Below are positions 48,143 through 56,420 of a stretch of 64,000 nt of DNA, piece after piece. Origin of the DNA: Flavobacterium anhuiense (lineage in GTDB: Bacteria; Bacteroidota; Bacteroidia; Flavobacteriales; Flavobacteriaceae); assembly GCF_004151235.1 (NCBI RefSeq), contig NZ_JUIV01000002.1, positions 496,001-560,000 of the forward strand, in the 5' to 3' direction. The position numbers and the translations under genes are program-made. Position 1 is the first letter of the stretch. Every line of letters begins with the position of its first letter. The notes beneath the pieces were generated by a model. The model made no database searches. It saw only the letters and a list, made by a program, of their open reading frames with translations, and had not been told where the DNA came from.

Positions 48143-49393
48143 TTACAATCCAAAAGCAGCTTTTACTTGGTCAACAAAATCAAGTTTTTCCCATGTAAAC
48201 AACTCAACAGTAACTGTTTTTTCATTTCCGCCTGGAGCAGAGAAAGTTTTAGTAACAGTTTCTGGTTTACGTCCCATGTGTCCGTAAGCAGCAGTTTCGC
48301 TATAGATTGGGTTTCTTAATTTTAATCTTTGCTCGATAAAGTAAGGACGCATATCAAAAATAGCTTCTACTTTTTTAGCGATTTCACCGTTAGTTAAGTT
48401 TACTTTAGAAGTTCCATAAGTTTCAATGAAAATTCCCATTGGCTCAGCAACACCAATTGCGTAAGAAACCTGAACTAAGATTTCGTCAGCAACACCAGCA
48501 GCAACTAAGTTTTTAGCGATATGACGAGTTGCATAAGCAGCACTTCTATCTACTTTACTTGGATCTTTTCCAGAGAATGCACCACCACCGTGAGCACCTT
48601 TTCCACCGTAAGTATCAACAATGATTTTTCTTCCTGTTAAACCAGTATCTCCGTGAGGTCCTCCAATAACGAATTTTCCTGTTGGGTTAATATGGTAGTT
48701 GATTTTATCGTTAAATAAATGAGCGTGCTCTGGGTTTTTAGCGATAATTCTTGGAATCAAGATTTCGATAATATCTTTTTTGATTTTAGCCAACATTGCA
48801 GCTTCTTCATCAAAATCATCGTGTTGAGTTGAGATAACAATCGCATCAATACGAGTTGGTTTGTTATCGTCGCTGTATTCTAAAGTTACTTGAGATTTAG
48901 CATCTGGACGTAAATACGTGATTTCTTTGTTTTCGCGTCTTAAAATTGCTAACTCTTGTAATAATTTATGAGATAAATCAAGTGCCAATGGCATGAAGTT
49001 TTCAGTTTCGTTTGTAGCGTAACCAAACATCATTCCTTGATCTCCAGCACCTTGTTCTTCTGGCTTAGCTCTGTCAACACCTTGGTTAATATCTGCAGAC
49101 TGCTCGTGAATAGCTGAAAGAATTCCACAAGAATTCGCTTCAAACATATATTCACTTTTAGTATATCCAATTTTACGGATTACTTCACGTGCAATTTGCT
49201 GAACATCAAGATAAGTATTCGATTTTACTTCACCTGCTAAAATTACCTGACCAGTTGTAACTAATGTTTCACAAGCTACTTTTGAGTCAGCGTCAAATGC
49301 CAAAAAGTTGTCAATTAATGCATCCGAAATTTGATCTGCAACTTTGTCTGGATGCCCTTCACTAACAGATTCTGACGTAAATAAATAAGCCAT
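48143..49393 (-). CDS. metK: S-adenosylmethionine synthetase
   Basis: A 416-residue enzyme that makes SAM from methionine and ATP. Visible: [20 protein letters not shown] near 8-27, [12 protein letters not shown] near 117, and [20 protein letters not shown] near 264-283 with the loop and phosphate-binding residues. The leader carries a SAM-II-like aptamer and a strong promoter (see these entries), so its expression is probably tuned by SAM. It is the first gene of the sulfur amino-acid island. Confidence 0.98.
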   Translation of the reverse strand: MAYLFTSESVSEGHPDKVADQISDALIDNFLAFDADSKVACETLVTTGQVILAGEVKSNTYLDVQQIAREVIRKIGYTKSEYMFEANSCGILSAIHEQSADINQGVDRAKPEEQGAGDQGMMFGYATNETENFMPLALDLSHKLLQELAILRRENKEITYLRPDAKSQVTLEYSDDNKPTRIDAIVISTQHDDFDEEAAMLAKIKKDIIEILIPRIIAKNPEHAHLFNDKINYHINPTGKFVIGGPHGDTGLTGRKIIVDTYGGKGAHGGGAFSGKDPSKVDRSAAYATRHIAKNLVAAGVADEILVQVSYAIGVAEPMGIFIETYGTSKVNLTNGEIAKKVEAIFDMRPYFIEQRLKLRNPIYSETAAYGHMGRKPETVTKTFSAPGGNEKTVTVELFTWEKLDFVDQVKAAFGL

Positions 49394-49453
49394 AATAATG
49401 TAATAAAAATGTATTAATTTTAAATTTAAGCGAGGAAATAATTGCTAAAAAGG

Positions 49454-49478
49454 GCTAAAGGAGGGTTCCTGCTTTAGC
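49454..49478 (-). terminator. Terminator-like hairpin overlapping the metK aptamer
   Basis: A 7-bp stem (49454-49460 with 49472-49478) with further G-C pairs inside is followed on the minus strand by CCTTTTT. Its 5' arm on the RNA is the GCUAAAG of the putative SAM-II aptamer, so aptamer and hairpin cannot both form. The expected sign of control (SAM switching metK off) is not what this simple competition would give; another platform may exist. Confidence 0.5.
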
Positions 49479-49566
49479 ATTTTTTACTGCTGAAATGAAT
49501 CTTTCAGCATTCATAACGAAACCATTTCATTATGAAGAGGTTGCAATCAGTTCAAATTTTTCCTCT
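49468..49566 (-). ncRNA. SAM-II-like riboswitch aptamer with two inserted hairpins (metK leader)
   Basis: On the minus strand a 5-bp stem AGAGG/CCUCU (49562-49566 with 49536-49540) encloses a loop ending AUUUGAACUGAUUGCAA. This closely resembles the SAM-II core as I remember it (AUUUAACCGUAUUGCAA). The SAM-II 3' strand is expected to be UAAAUnnGCUAAA; here AAAAAAUGCUAAAGCAGG is found. Between them two perfect or near-perfect hairpins are inserted (11 bp at 49511-49535 and 8 bp at 49488-49509). The classic SAM-II aptamer is compact and has no such insert. The aptamer begins a few bases after the predicted transcription start. Confidence 0.65.
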
Positions 49567-49576
49567 ATTTCGGGTG

Positions 49577-49606
49577 CAAAGGTATGAAACCATTTTGATT
49601 TGCAAA
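49577..49606 (-). promoter_or_regulatory. Promoter of metK
   Basis: On the minus strand TTTG (49603-49606), 18 nt, then TACCTTTG (49577-49584), followed by CACCCG. Transcription should start just before the aptamer. Confidence 0.75.
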
Positions 49607-49695
49607 TTAAAGTTCAACTTTTTTTATTTTTTCTAGCAGAAATTTAACAATAACATACTATTTTGATAGGGTAATAGAAAATATTTGGTTTTTTG

Positions 49696-49727
49696 TTTGG
49701 TCGATTAAAAAATAGTTCGCAACTTTG
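49696..49727 (+). promoter_or_regulatory. Promoter of leader 1
   Basis: TTTG (49696-49699), 20 nt, then CAACTTTG (49720-49727), followed by CCCCG. The first base of the -7 box is C instead of T. The segment TTTGGTCG.TTAAAAAA is shared with the promoter of leader 2, with the same 20-nt spacing. Confidence 0.6.
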
Positions 49728-49750
49728 CCCCGTTAAAACAAAAGAAACAA

Positions 49751-49819
49751 ATGAAATTTACAGTTTGCAATATGATGTCTTGTAAGATGCCGGAGTTCTC
49801 CGCAGAGACACTATTGTAA
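49751..49819 (+). CDS. Leader peptide 1 (Cys/Met-rich, attenuator)
   Basis: A 22-residue reading frame from ATG to TAA, beginning MKFTVCNMMSCKMP. It has two Cys and four internal Met codons. Its stop lies 24 bp before a strong terminator. GCAGAG in the last third (49802-49807) can pair with CTCTGC in the 5' arm of that terminator (49847-49852); the 8-mer CCGCAGAG occurs both here and in the terminator's 3' arm. The Cys codon TGT ends 18 nt before GCAGAG. The gene downstream is a TonB receptor. Confidence 0.7.
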   Translation: MKFTVCNMMSCKMPEFSAETLL

Positions 49820-49843
49820 ATATTTTTCAAAATATATAAATAG

Positions 49844-49872
49844 AACCTCTGCCGAACCGCAGAGGTTTTTTT
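49844..49872 (+). terminator. Attenuator terminator 1
   Basis: A perfect 9-bp stem (49844-49852 with 49859-49867), loop CGAACC, then seven T. It lies between leader 1 and the TonB receptor gene, not after a normal gene. Confidence 0.9.
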
Positions 49873-49938
49873 ATTCAAAAAATAAAAGCTGTAAGATTTT
49901 TTTTAAGCCAAAAACACTAATTAATCAGTAAAGAAGAA

Positions 49939-52785
49939 ATGAAGAAAAATGTACTAATCGTTTTAGGTCTTGTGACATTTTCAGGACTTTATGCTCAAGA
50001 CAATAAAAAAGAGCAAGATAGTTTAAAAAACAACGAACTGTCTGAAGTTACTATTATTGGATCAAGAAGTAAAAACAGAGTTAAAACAGATGTACCAGTT
50101 CCGGTTGATGTTTTTAACGTATCAGAAATAACAAAAGGAGCACCGCAAACCAGCGTAACGCAGATTTTAAATTATGTTGCTCCATCATTTACGAGTAACC
50201 CAACATCTACAGCAGATGCAACAGACCACGTTGATCCTGCCCAATTAAGAGGATTAGGACCAGATCAGGTTTTAATTTTAGTAAACGGAAAAAGAAGACA
50301 TACCAGTGCTTTGGTAAACATAAACGGATCGCCGGGAAGGGGATCTGTGGGAACAGATTTAAATGCCATTCCGTCTTTTGCTATAGAAAGAATTGAAGTT
50401 TTAAGAGATGGAGCTGCCGCGCAATATGGTTCTGATGCAATTGCCGGAGTTATTAATATTGTTCTAAAGAAAAATACTAATTATTTGACAGGAGGAATTC
50501 AATACGGAGCCAATCTATCTTCTGGATCAAATAATTTTGAAGGAGGAGCAGACGGACAAACCGCCCAAATCGATTTAAACTACGGAACTTCATTAGGCAA
50601 ACCAGGAAGTTTCTTAAATGTTACGGGAACTGCAGTAACAAGACAAGCAACAAGTAGAGCAGGAATTAGAAGCAACCCAATTTTTAATGCTTACAATGCG
50701 GTTGAAAATAGAGCTGCGCAAGATGGAGTAGAAATCAACTCTTTGTTTAGCAACATTAATACAACTACAAATTCAGCTCAGATTTTATCATCACTAAAAC
50801 AATATGCACCGCAAGTAAGTTATTTTACAACGGCACAGCAAAACGCTATTGCATCAGCATCGACAATTGCACAGATGCAGACGGCTTTAAATTTTGATGT
50901 GACGAATAATGAACTGGCTTATAGAGGTCAGCAGAGAAGTGATTATAATATGAGTGTTGGGCAGTCAGAATTGGCAACAGGACAATTGTATTTTAATGCT
51001 AAATATCCTTTGAGCGAAATCACTTCATTATATTCTTTTGGAGGTGTTTCTTATAGAGGCGGTAAATCATATGCATTTAACAGACTGCCAAACGGTTCTG
51101 GGACTTTCACGCAAGTGTATGAAAATGGATTCTTGCCAGAAATTGAATCAAAAATTTTAGATGCTTCTGCGGCTGTTGGGGTTAACACGCAATTATTTGG
51201 ATTTGATACCGATTTAAGCACCAATTTAGGAACAAACTCTTTTAATTATGATGTAAATAATACGATCAATGCAACTTTAGGAACAAACTCTCCGTTTAGT
51301 TTTGATGCTGGAAAAGTTTCGTTTTTACAAAGCACAACCAATTTGGATTTTAGTAAAAAACTAGATGTTCTTTCTGGACTGAACGTTGCTTTTGGAGGTG
51401 AATTCAGATACGAAAATTACCAAATTAAAGCAGGAGAAGAAGCTTCTTACGGATTATATGATGTAAACGGAAATTTAGTTTCAGGAATTCTGCCAAGCAA
51501 TTCACCATTAATTGTAACAGACTTCTTCGGAAACAAACGTGGAGCAGGGGCGCAAGGATTTTCAGGATTCCAGCCTTCAGATGCTAAAGAAAAAGACAGA
51601 CAAAGTGGTGCGGCTTATGTTGATTTAGAATTGAATGCCACTGAAAAATGGCTTATAAATGGAGCAGCGCGTTATGAAAACTATTCAGATTTTGGAAACA
51701 CGGTTACGTTTAAATTGGCTTCTCTTTTAAAATTAAATGAAAATATCAATTGGAGAATTTCTGGACAAACAGGTTTTAGAGCGCCTTCTTTACAGCAAAG
51801 ATATTTTGAGTCTAGTTCAACACAGTTTATAAACGGTGCTCCATACCAAGTTGGTTATTTTACCAATGATTCGCAAGCAGCAAAAAGCATTGGAATTGAA
51901 AGTTTAAAGCCAGAAAAATCAAAAAGCATCAGTACAGGATTTACATTCAAAATTCCTGAAGCTAACATAACCATTGCAACTGATGCTTATTTTACAAGAA
52001 TTAACGATAGAATTGTGTTGTCTGGACAATATTCAAGACCAACAGATGCACAGATAGCGGCGGCAACTTCTTCAGAACAAGCTGAGGCATTGACTTTATT
52101 TCAGCAGGCATTTGATTTGAAAGGTGTAGAAAGAGCTTCGTTTTGGACAAACGGAATCGATTCTGAAACAAAAGGAATTGATTTGGTAATTTCTCAGAAA
52201 TATGATGTAATTCAGGATTTCACAATTAGAAACGATTTTGCATTAAGTTTCAACGAAACCAAAAGAGTAGGAGATTTGCATATTCCGCAATCTATAGTCA
52301 ATGCAGGAGGAGAACCTTACATTTATTCTTTCTTTCCAGAATCAAGCCGAGTATATTTAGAAGAAGCGATTCCGAAATTGAAAGCCAATTTGATGACGAC
52401 TTTCAATATTAAAAAACTGGATATTTATTTAAGAAACAGCTATTTTGGAAAAGTTACCGATCCAGGAGCAACAGATGTTAATCTAGATGGATTTTCTTCT
52501 GTATATGAACATCCAGAATATAGCGCAAAATTGGTTACCGATTTATCTTTAGGATATCAGATCAACGAGCATTTGAGAGCTACAATTGGAGTTAATAATA
52601 TAGGAGATGTTTATCCAGACAGAAATAATCCTGCAACTCCAGCTTTTACAAATACAACTCCAACTTTGTCACCAGCGCCAAGTACAGATTTGACAAATGC
52701 GAATCAGTTTGCTTATTCAAGAGCAGTTTCTCAATTTGGATTAAACGGAAGATTTGGTTTTGCGCGTTTAAGCTTTAAATTTTAA
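49939..52785 (+). CDS. TonB-dependent receptor under attenuator 1
   Basis: A 948-residue receptor. A signal peptide (about 1-19) is followed by a TonB-box-like ELSEVTIIGSRSKNRV (no carboxypeptidase-like domain), a plug (about 45-180; LRGLGPDQVLILVNGKRRH and VLRDGAAAQYGSDAIAGVIN) and a large barrel that ends FGFARLSFKF. The ligand is unknown. Because its leader codes for a Cys/Met-rich peptide and metK and metY are its neighbours, a sulfur-containing nutrient (sulfonate, sulfur amino acid, or peptide) is a fair inference. Confidence 0.88.
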   Translation: MKKNVLIVLGLVTFSGLYAQDNKKEQDSLKNNELSEVTIIGSRSKNRVKTDVPVPVDVFNVSEITKGAPQTSVTQILNYVAPSFTSNPTSTADATDHVDPAQLRGLGPDQVLILVNGKRRHTSALVNINGSPGRGSVGTDLNAIPSFAIERIEVLRDGAAAQYGSDAIAGVINIVLKKNTNYLTGGIQYGANLSSGSNNFEGGADGQTAQIDLNYGTSLGKPGSFLNVTGTAVTRQATSRAGIRSNPIFNAYNAVENRAAQDGVEINSLFSNINTTTNSAQILSSLKQYAPQVSYFTTAQQNAIASASTIAQMQTALNFDVTNNELAYRGQQRSDYNMSVGQSELATGQLYFNAKYPLSEITSLYSFGGVSYRGGKSYAFNRLPNGSGTFTQVYENGFLPEIESKILDASAAVGVNTQLFGFDTDLSTNLGTNSFNYDVNNTINATLGTNSPFSFDAGKVSFLQSTTNLDFSKKLDVLSGLNVAFGGEFRYENYQIKAGEEASYGLYDVNGNLVSGILPSNSPLIVTDFFGNKRGAGAQGFSGFQPSDAKEKDRQSGAAYVDLELNATEKWLINGAARYENYSDFGNTVTFKLASLLKLNENINWRISGQTGFRAPSLQQRYFESSSTQFINGAPYQVGYFTNDSQAAKSIGIESLKPEKSKSISTGFTFKIPEANITIATDAYFTRINDRIVLSGQYSRPTDAQIAAATSSEQAEALTLFQQAFDLKGVERASFWTNGIDSETKGIDLVISQKYDVIQDFTIRNDFALSFNETKRVGDLHIPQSIVNAGGEPYIYSFFPESSRVYLEEAIPKLKANLMTTFNIKKLDIYLRNSYFGKVTDPGATDVNLDGFSSVYEHPEYSAKLVTDLSLGYQINEHLRATIGVNNIGDVYPDRNNPATPAFTNTTPTLSPAPSTDLTNANQFAYSRAVSQFGLNGRFGFARLSFKF

Positions 52786-52866
52786 TTAAAATAATTTCTT
52801 TCAAGTCTTTTAAATAAAGGCTTGAAAGAGATTTTAAAAAAAAATAATATAAAACTTCCATTTTAA

Positions 52867-52898
52867 TTTGGTCGTTAAAAAAATACTTATTACATTTA
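52867..52898 (+). promoter_or_regulatory. Promoter of leader 2
   Basis: TTTG (52867-52870), 20 nt, then TACATTTA (52891-52898), a near match to TAnnTTTG. The TTTGGTCG.TTAAAAAA block is shared with promoter 1. Confidence 0.55.
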
Positions 52899-52953
52899 CT
52901 CTATCGAATTAGTCGAGTTTAAAAAAAATAGTCAAATTCAATTTTTAAATAAA

Positions 52954-53034
52954 ATGAAAACAATAGCAAAAAGAAATATGATGTGTTGTGAGATGATGCA
53001 AATGTGCATCCCAATTTGCTGTTGCCAAAAGTGA
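52954..53034 (+). CDS. Leader peptide 2 (Cys/Met-rich, attenuator)
   Basis: A 26-residue reading frame; residues 9-24 are MMCCEMMQMCIPICCC. Six Cys and six Met (counting the start) in 26 residues is far beyond chance. CCAAAAG at the very end (53025-53031) is a perfect 7-bp complement of CTTTTGG in the 5' arm of the terminator that follows (53070-53076). One Cys codon (TGC 53005-53007) ends 17 nt before it. The hairpin at 53050-53066 lies between. The downstream genes are a small protein and metY. Confidence 0.82.
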   Translation: MKTIAKRNMMCCEMMQMCIPICCCQK

Positions 53035-53065
53035 AAGAGACAATCTTTGTTATAGTTAAACTATA

Positions 53066-53099
53066 AGCCCTTTTGGTCGCCATCCGAAAGGGCTTTTTT
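53066..53099 (+). terminator. Attenuator terminator 2
   Basis: An 11-bp stem with one G-T pair (53066-53076 with 53084-53094), loop TCGCCAT, then a T run. It separates leader 2 from the small gene and metY. Confidence 0.9.
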
Positions 53100-53125
53100 A
53101 TTTCCAACATTTTAAATTTTAAATC

Positions 53126-53302
53126 ATGAATACACTAGATATAAATACAATCGCATTTCAATACTTATTAAGAAATAATAATTCGGAAGAATCATCAACT
53201 GAAACTTTAAAATATGATCCTGCAAAGCAGAGAAAAACAGAGAAATCTTTATTGTTTCATCTATATGATCTTAAAGAAGAAGCTGAAGACATTTTAGCTT
53301 AA
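53126..53302 (+). CDS. Small protein of unknown function between attenuator 2 and metY
   Basis: A 58-residue reading frame beginning MNTLDINTIAFQYLLRN and ending KSLLFHLYDLKEEAEDILA. It is charged and probably helical, without a signal peptide or membrane segment. It lies 26 bp after terminator 2 and 71 bp before metY on the same strand, with no terminator between. Its C-terminus shares SLLFxxY and a following Lys with the small protein at 56634-56849, which sits in the same place after attenuators 3 and 4. No known family is recognised. Confidence 0.65.
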   Translation: MNTLDINTIAFQYLLRNNNSEESSTETLKYDPAKQRKTEKSLLFHLYDLKEEAEDILA

Positions 53303-53373
53303 ATCAATTTCTAAAAATCAATATCAATTACAATATATAAACGTATTAACAATACCTAAAAAACTAAGAAATC

Positions 53374-54678
53374 ATGAGTACACAAAAATTTGCAACAAAC
53401 GCACTACACGCAGGACACGACGTAACTAAAAACGCAGGAACTAGAGCCGTGCCAATTTATCAGACATCTTCATACGTATTTAATAATGCAGATCATGCAG
53501 CCAATCTGTTCGGTCTTGCCGAAGCTGGATTTATCTACACGAGACTTAACAATCCGACAAACGATATTTTGGAACAGCGACTGGCGGCACTTGAAGGCGG
53601 AATTGGAGCAGTAGTAACAGCTTCTGGAGCATCTGCAATTTCAACAACTTTATTGACTTTGCTAAAAGCAGGAGATCATATCGTGGCTTCAAACAGTTTA
53701 TACGGCGGAACGTATAATCTTTTAAAAGTTACACTGCCAAGATTAGGAATCACAACCACATTTGTAGATCCGTCAAAGCCTGAAAATTTTACAAAAGCAG
53801 CAAAAGAAAATACAAGAGCTTTCTTTGTTGAATCTCTTGGGAATCCAAAATTGGATGTATTAGATTTAAAAGCAATTTCGGCAGAAGCCAAAGCATTCAA
53901 AGTGCCATTTATAGTAGATAATACAGTTGCGACACCTTATTTATTAAACCCAATTAAATATGGTGCCGATATTGTAATTCACTCCTTAACAAAATATATC
54001 GCAGGAAACGGAACTTCATTAGGAGGCGTTATCATTGATGCTGGAAACTTTGATTGGGCAAACGGAAAATTCCCAGAATTTACCGAGCCATCTGCAGGAT
54101 ACCACGGATTAGTATATCATGAAGCCTTAGGAAATGTGGCTTTTATAGCAAAAGCTCGAATTGAAGGGTTGCGTGATTTTGGTGCTGCTTTGAGTCCATT
54201 TAATGCTTTTCAGATTATTCAGGGACTAGAAACACTTCCAATCCGAATTAAGAAACATAGTGAAAATGCTTTGGCTCTAGCCGAATGGTTAGAGAAACAA
54301 GATGAGGTAGTCTGGGTAAATTATCCAGGTTTAAAATCTAGCAAATACAATGCTTTGGCCAAAGAATATTTGCCAGAAGGACAAAGCGGTATTATCACTT
54401 TCGGATTAAAAGGAGGTTTTGACGCTGCTAAAAAAGTAGTAGACGACACCAAATTATTCTCTCTGCTAGCAAATATTGGTGATACAAAATCACTGATTAT
54501 TCACCCAGCAAGCACTACACACCAACAATTGACAGAAGCGGAACAAATAGAAACAGGAGTTTCTAAAGATTTGATTCGTCTATCTGTTGGAATTGAAGAT
54601 ATCGAAGATTTAATTACAGATCTGCAAACTGTTTTTGAGAGCGTTTCGCTTTCTCAATTCAGCATCAATAAAAATTAG
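53374..54678 (+). CDS. metY: O-acetylhomoserine sulfhydrylase
   Basis: A 434-residue PLP enzyme of the Cys/Met metabolism family that makes homocysteine from O-acetylhomoserine and sulfide. Visible: HAGHDVTKNAGTRAVPIYQT near 13, the PLP lysine in IVIHSLTKYIAGNGTSLGG near 200-218, and IIHPASTTHQQLTEAEQ near 374. The length over 420 residues and YGGTYNLLK fit MetY rather than MetB or MetZ. It is the main gene behind attenuator 2. Confidence 0.95.
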   Translation: MSTQKFATNALHAGHDVTKNAGTRAVPIYQTSSYVFNNADHAANLFGLAEAGFIYTRLNNPTNDILEQRLAALEGGIGAVVTASGASAISTTLLTLLKAGDHIVASNSLYGGTYNLLKVTLPRLGITTTFVDPSKPENFTKAAKENTRAFFVESLGNPKLDVLDLKAISAEAKAFKVPFIVDNTVATPYLLNPIKYGADIVIHSLTKYIAGNGTSLGGVIIDAGNFDWANGKFPEFTEPSAGYHGLVYHEALGNVAFIAKARIEGLRDFGAALSPFNAFQIIQGLETLPIRIKKHSENALALAEWLEKQDEVVWVNYPGLKSSKYNALAKEYLPEGQSGIITFGLKGGFDAAKKVVDDTKLFSLLANIGDTKSLIIHPASTTHQQLTEAEQIETGVSKDLIRLSVGIEDIEDLITDLQTVFESVSLSQFSINKN

Positions 54679-54706
54679 GTTTTTTTGTTTTTTGTTTGAA
54701 AAATTG

Positions 54707-54742
54707 CCTTTAGCGAGTGGTTTTGCTAAAGGTGATTTTTTA
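54707..54742 (+). terminator. Terminator of metY
   Basis: A perfect 8-bp stem (54707-54714 with 54725-54732), a 10-nt loop, then a T run. Confidence 0.85.
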
Positions 54743-54799
54743 TGAAAAGCATCTTTATAAAATTTAAACCATATAAGGAATATAAGTGCATTTTAGTGG

Positions 54800-54819
54800 A
54801 GACGCACAGCGGTGCGTCT
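54800..54819. repeat. REP-like hairpin AGACGCAC/GTGCGTCT
   Basis: A perfect 8-bp inverted repeat with a 4-nt loop, richer in G+C than its surroundings, lies between metY and the homoserine dehydrogenase paralogue, followed by AAGACGTTTAAATAATAAACG. It resembles mobile REP-like hairpins in gaps; no T run. Confidence 0.55.
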
Positions 54820-54894
54820 AACTTAAGAAGACGTTTAAATAATAAACGCCCCAATTAAATAAACTTATATTACTTATGTGGTAAAATATTTAAA

Positions 54895-55995
54895 ATGTTA
54901 GAAATTATGTCAAAGCTTAAAATAAACATTATCCTTTTCGGAATTGGCAATATCGGAAGTACTTTGATTAATCAGATTATCGAAAGTCAGGAGTTTTTCC
55001 TTGAAAGTAAAAACATCGATTTTCATTTTCCAATAATAACCAATTCGACGGTTGCTTTTTTTGAGAAAGAAGGTGTAAGCTATTCTTGGGAAACCAATTT
55101 TAGACAATTGGCAGTTCCTTTTAAAGTAGAAGATATTGTCGAATTTGCACAAGAAAACGAATTTGAAAACTTAATTGCCGTAGATGCAACAGCGAGTGAT
55201 GAATTGGTGAAACATTATAATACGCTAATCAAAAACGGATTCAATATTGTAGCAGTAAACAAAAAAGCTAATACGCTTCCGATTGACTTGTATAAAGAAC
55301 TGCGAGCAGATCTTAAAAAGTATGATAAAGAGTTTTTGTATGAAACCTCGGTCGAAACTGGAATCCCTGTTTTACAGACCTTAAGAGATTTGTATTATTC
55401 GGGCGAAAAAATTACGAAGATTCGAGGTGTTTTCTCCGATAATTTGAGTTATGTCTTTAATCGATTTTCATCAGAAGAAGTTTCTTTTTCATCTGTTCTA
55501 AAAGACACAAGCCTTTTGGGATTAATGAAATCAAATTTTAAAGAAGATCTTTCTGGAAATGATACGGCAAGAAAACTTTTGATATTGGCGCGAGAAATTG
55601 GAAAAGATTTTGAGCTTTCAGACATTAAAATCAAACCCTTTATAACGGAAGAGCATTTAGAAAAAAACGGAGTGCTCGACAAAGAGGCTGTAGATAAATC
55701 TTTTAAAATTGCCAAAATCACTCAAGCAGAAAATCATGTGCTTAGATATGTAGGAGAATTTGATGTAGAAAAAGGCACTTTAGAAGCTAAATTAATTTCG
55801 GAACCACTAGATTCTCCAATTGGACAATTGAAAGGATCTGACACTATTTTTGAAATTTATACCAAATCTTACGTCGATATTCCAATTGTAATTCAGAGTG
55901 CTCCGCCATGCAAGCAGGCAATTTCGAGAGGAATTATAACTGACATCTTAAAAATTGCAGAAAAAATTAGAAGCAAAGAAGCAGTTTGGCTTTAA
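54895..55995 (+). CDS. Homoserine dehydrogenase-like protein, probably inactive paralogue
   Basis: A 366-residue protein similar along its whole length to the C-terminal half of ThrA encoded at 58212-60626. The Rossmann motif (ILFGIGNIGSTLINQI) and NKKANT with the Lys are kept, as is SGNDTARKLLILAREIGKD. However, the loop that in ThrA reads GYTEPDPREDL is here GLMKSNFKEDL, so the Glu is lost; FSGTLSY has become FSDNLSY; and the glycine-rich GAGAGSAVTARG has become SAPPCKQAISRG. It may therefore bind NAD(P) or homoserine without turning it over, perhaps as a regulator. The start may be 12 bp later (MSKLKINI). Confidence 0.82.
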   Translation: MLEIMSKLKINIILFGIGNIGSTLINQIIESQEFFLESKNIDFHFPIITNSTVAFFEKEGVSYSWETNFRQLAVPFKVEDIVEFAQENEFENLIAVDATASDELVKHYNTLIKNGFNIVAVNKKANTLPIDLYKELRADLKKYDKEFLYETSVETGIPVLQTLRDLYYSGEKITKIRGVFSDNLSYVFNRFSSEEVSFSSVLKDTSLLGLMKSNFKEDLSGNDTARKLLILAREIGKDFELSDIKIKPFITEEHLEKNGVLDKEAVDKSFKIAKITQAENHVLRYVGEFDVEKGTLEAKLISEPLDSPIGQLKGSDTIFEIYTKSYVDIPIVIQSAPPCKQAISRGIITDILKIAEKIRSKEAVWL

Positions 55996-56177
55996 TTTTT
56001 TTAGAAAAAAGTAAAAAGTTCTTTGATAAATTGATTTGTCAAATGGAGTTATGAAGAAAATTAAGCTTGTTTTGTAAGTTTTTTACTTGTATTATTTCGT
56101 TTTCGTTTTTGTAAGATGTTTTTTGACGTTAAAAAACTGATTTTTAACGATTTTTGTAATTAAATTCTTGAATTTAA

Positions 56178-56209
56178 TTTGTGTAATAAAAAAAATAATT
56201 GCATATTTG
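56178..56209 (+). promoter_or_regulatory. Promoter of leader 3
   Basis: TTTG (56178-56181), 20 nt, then CATATTTG (56202-56209), again with C at the first base of the -7 box as in promoter 1 and the same spacing. Confidence 0.6.
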
Positions 56210-56236
56210 TTATACCCAAAAACTACTAGAAATCAA

Positions 56237-56308
56237 ATGAACTTAAAAGTCAACAAAATGTTTTGTGCCATTTCGGTTAAGACCGAGGCTGGGGTGTCTA
56301 TTGCTTAA
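56237..56308 (+). CDS. Leader peptide 3 (attenuator)
   Basis: A 23-residue reading frame, beginning MNLKVNKMFCAISVKT. It has a single Cys. GAGGCT (56285-56290) can pair with AGCCTC in the 5' arm of the following terminator (56343-56348). The Cys codon ends 18 nt before it. CGGTTAAGACCG just before forms a small hairpin. The NKMF segment is shared with leader 4. Confidence 0.65.
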   Translation: MNLKVNKMFCAISVKTEAGVSIA

Positions 56309-56342
56309 AAAAATTGTAAGAATACAATAATAATATAGTAAG

Positions 56343-56372
56343 AGCCTCCCAAGAAATTTTGGGAGGCTTTTT
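56343..56372 (+). terminator. Attenuator terminator 3
   Basis: A perfect 10-bp stem (56343-56352 with 56359-56368), followed by TTTTAATTT. Confidence 0.9.
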
Positions 56373-56420
56373 AATTTAATGCAAATGCAGAATTTAAATA
56401 AAATACAATATAAATCACAG

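Noticed and set aside
52954..53034. T-box riboswitch before metY
   Set aside because: No T-box sequence of the TGGNACCGCG type and no Stem I pattern is visible; the coding frame with Cys/Met codons and the antiterminator pairing explain the leader better.
54895..55995. Frameshifted or truncated thrA pseudogene
   Set aside because: The frame is intact over the full domain length with a normal start and stop, and the changes are clustered at active-site motifs rather than scattered, so it is annotated as a paralogue.
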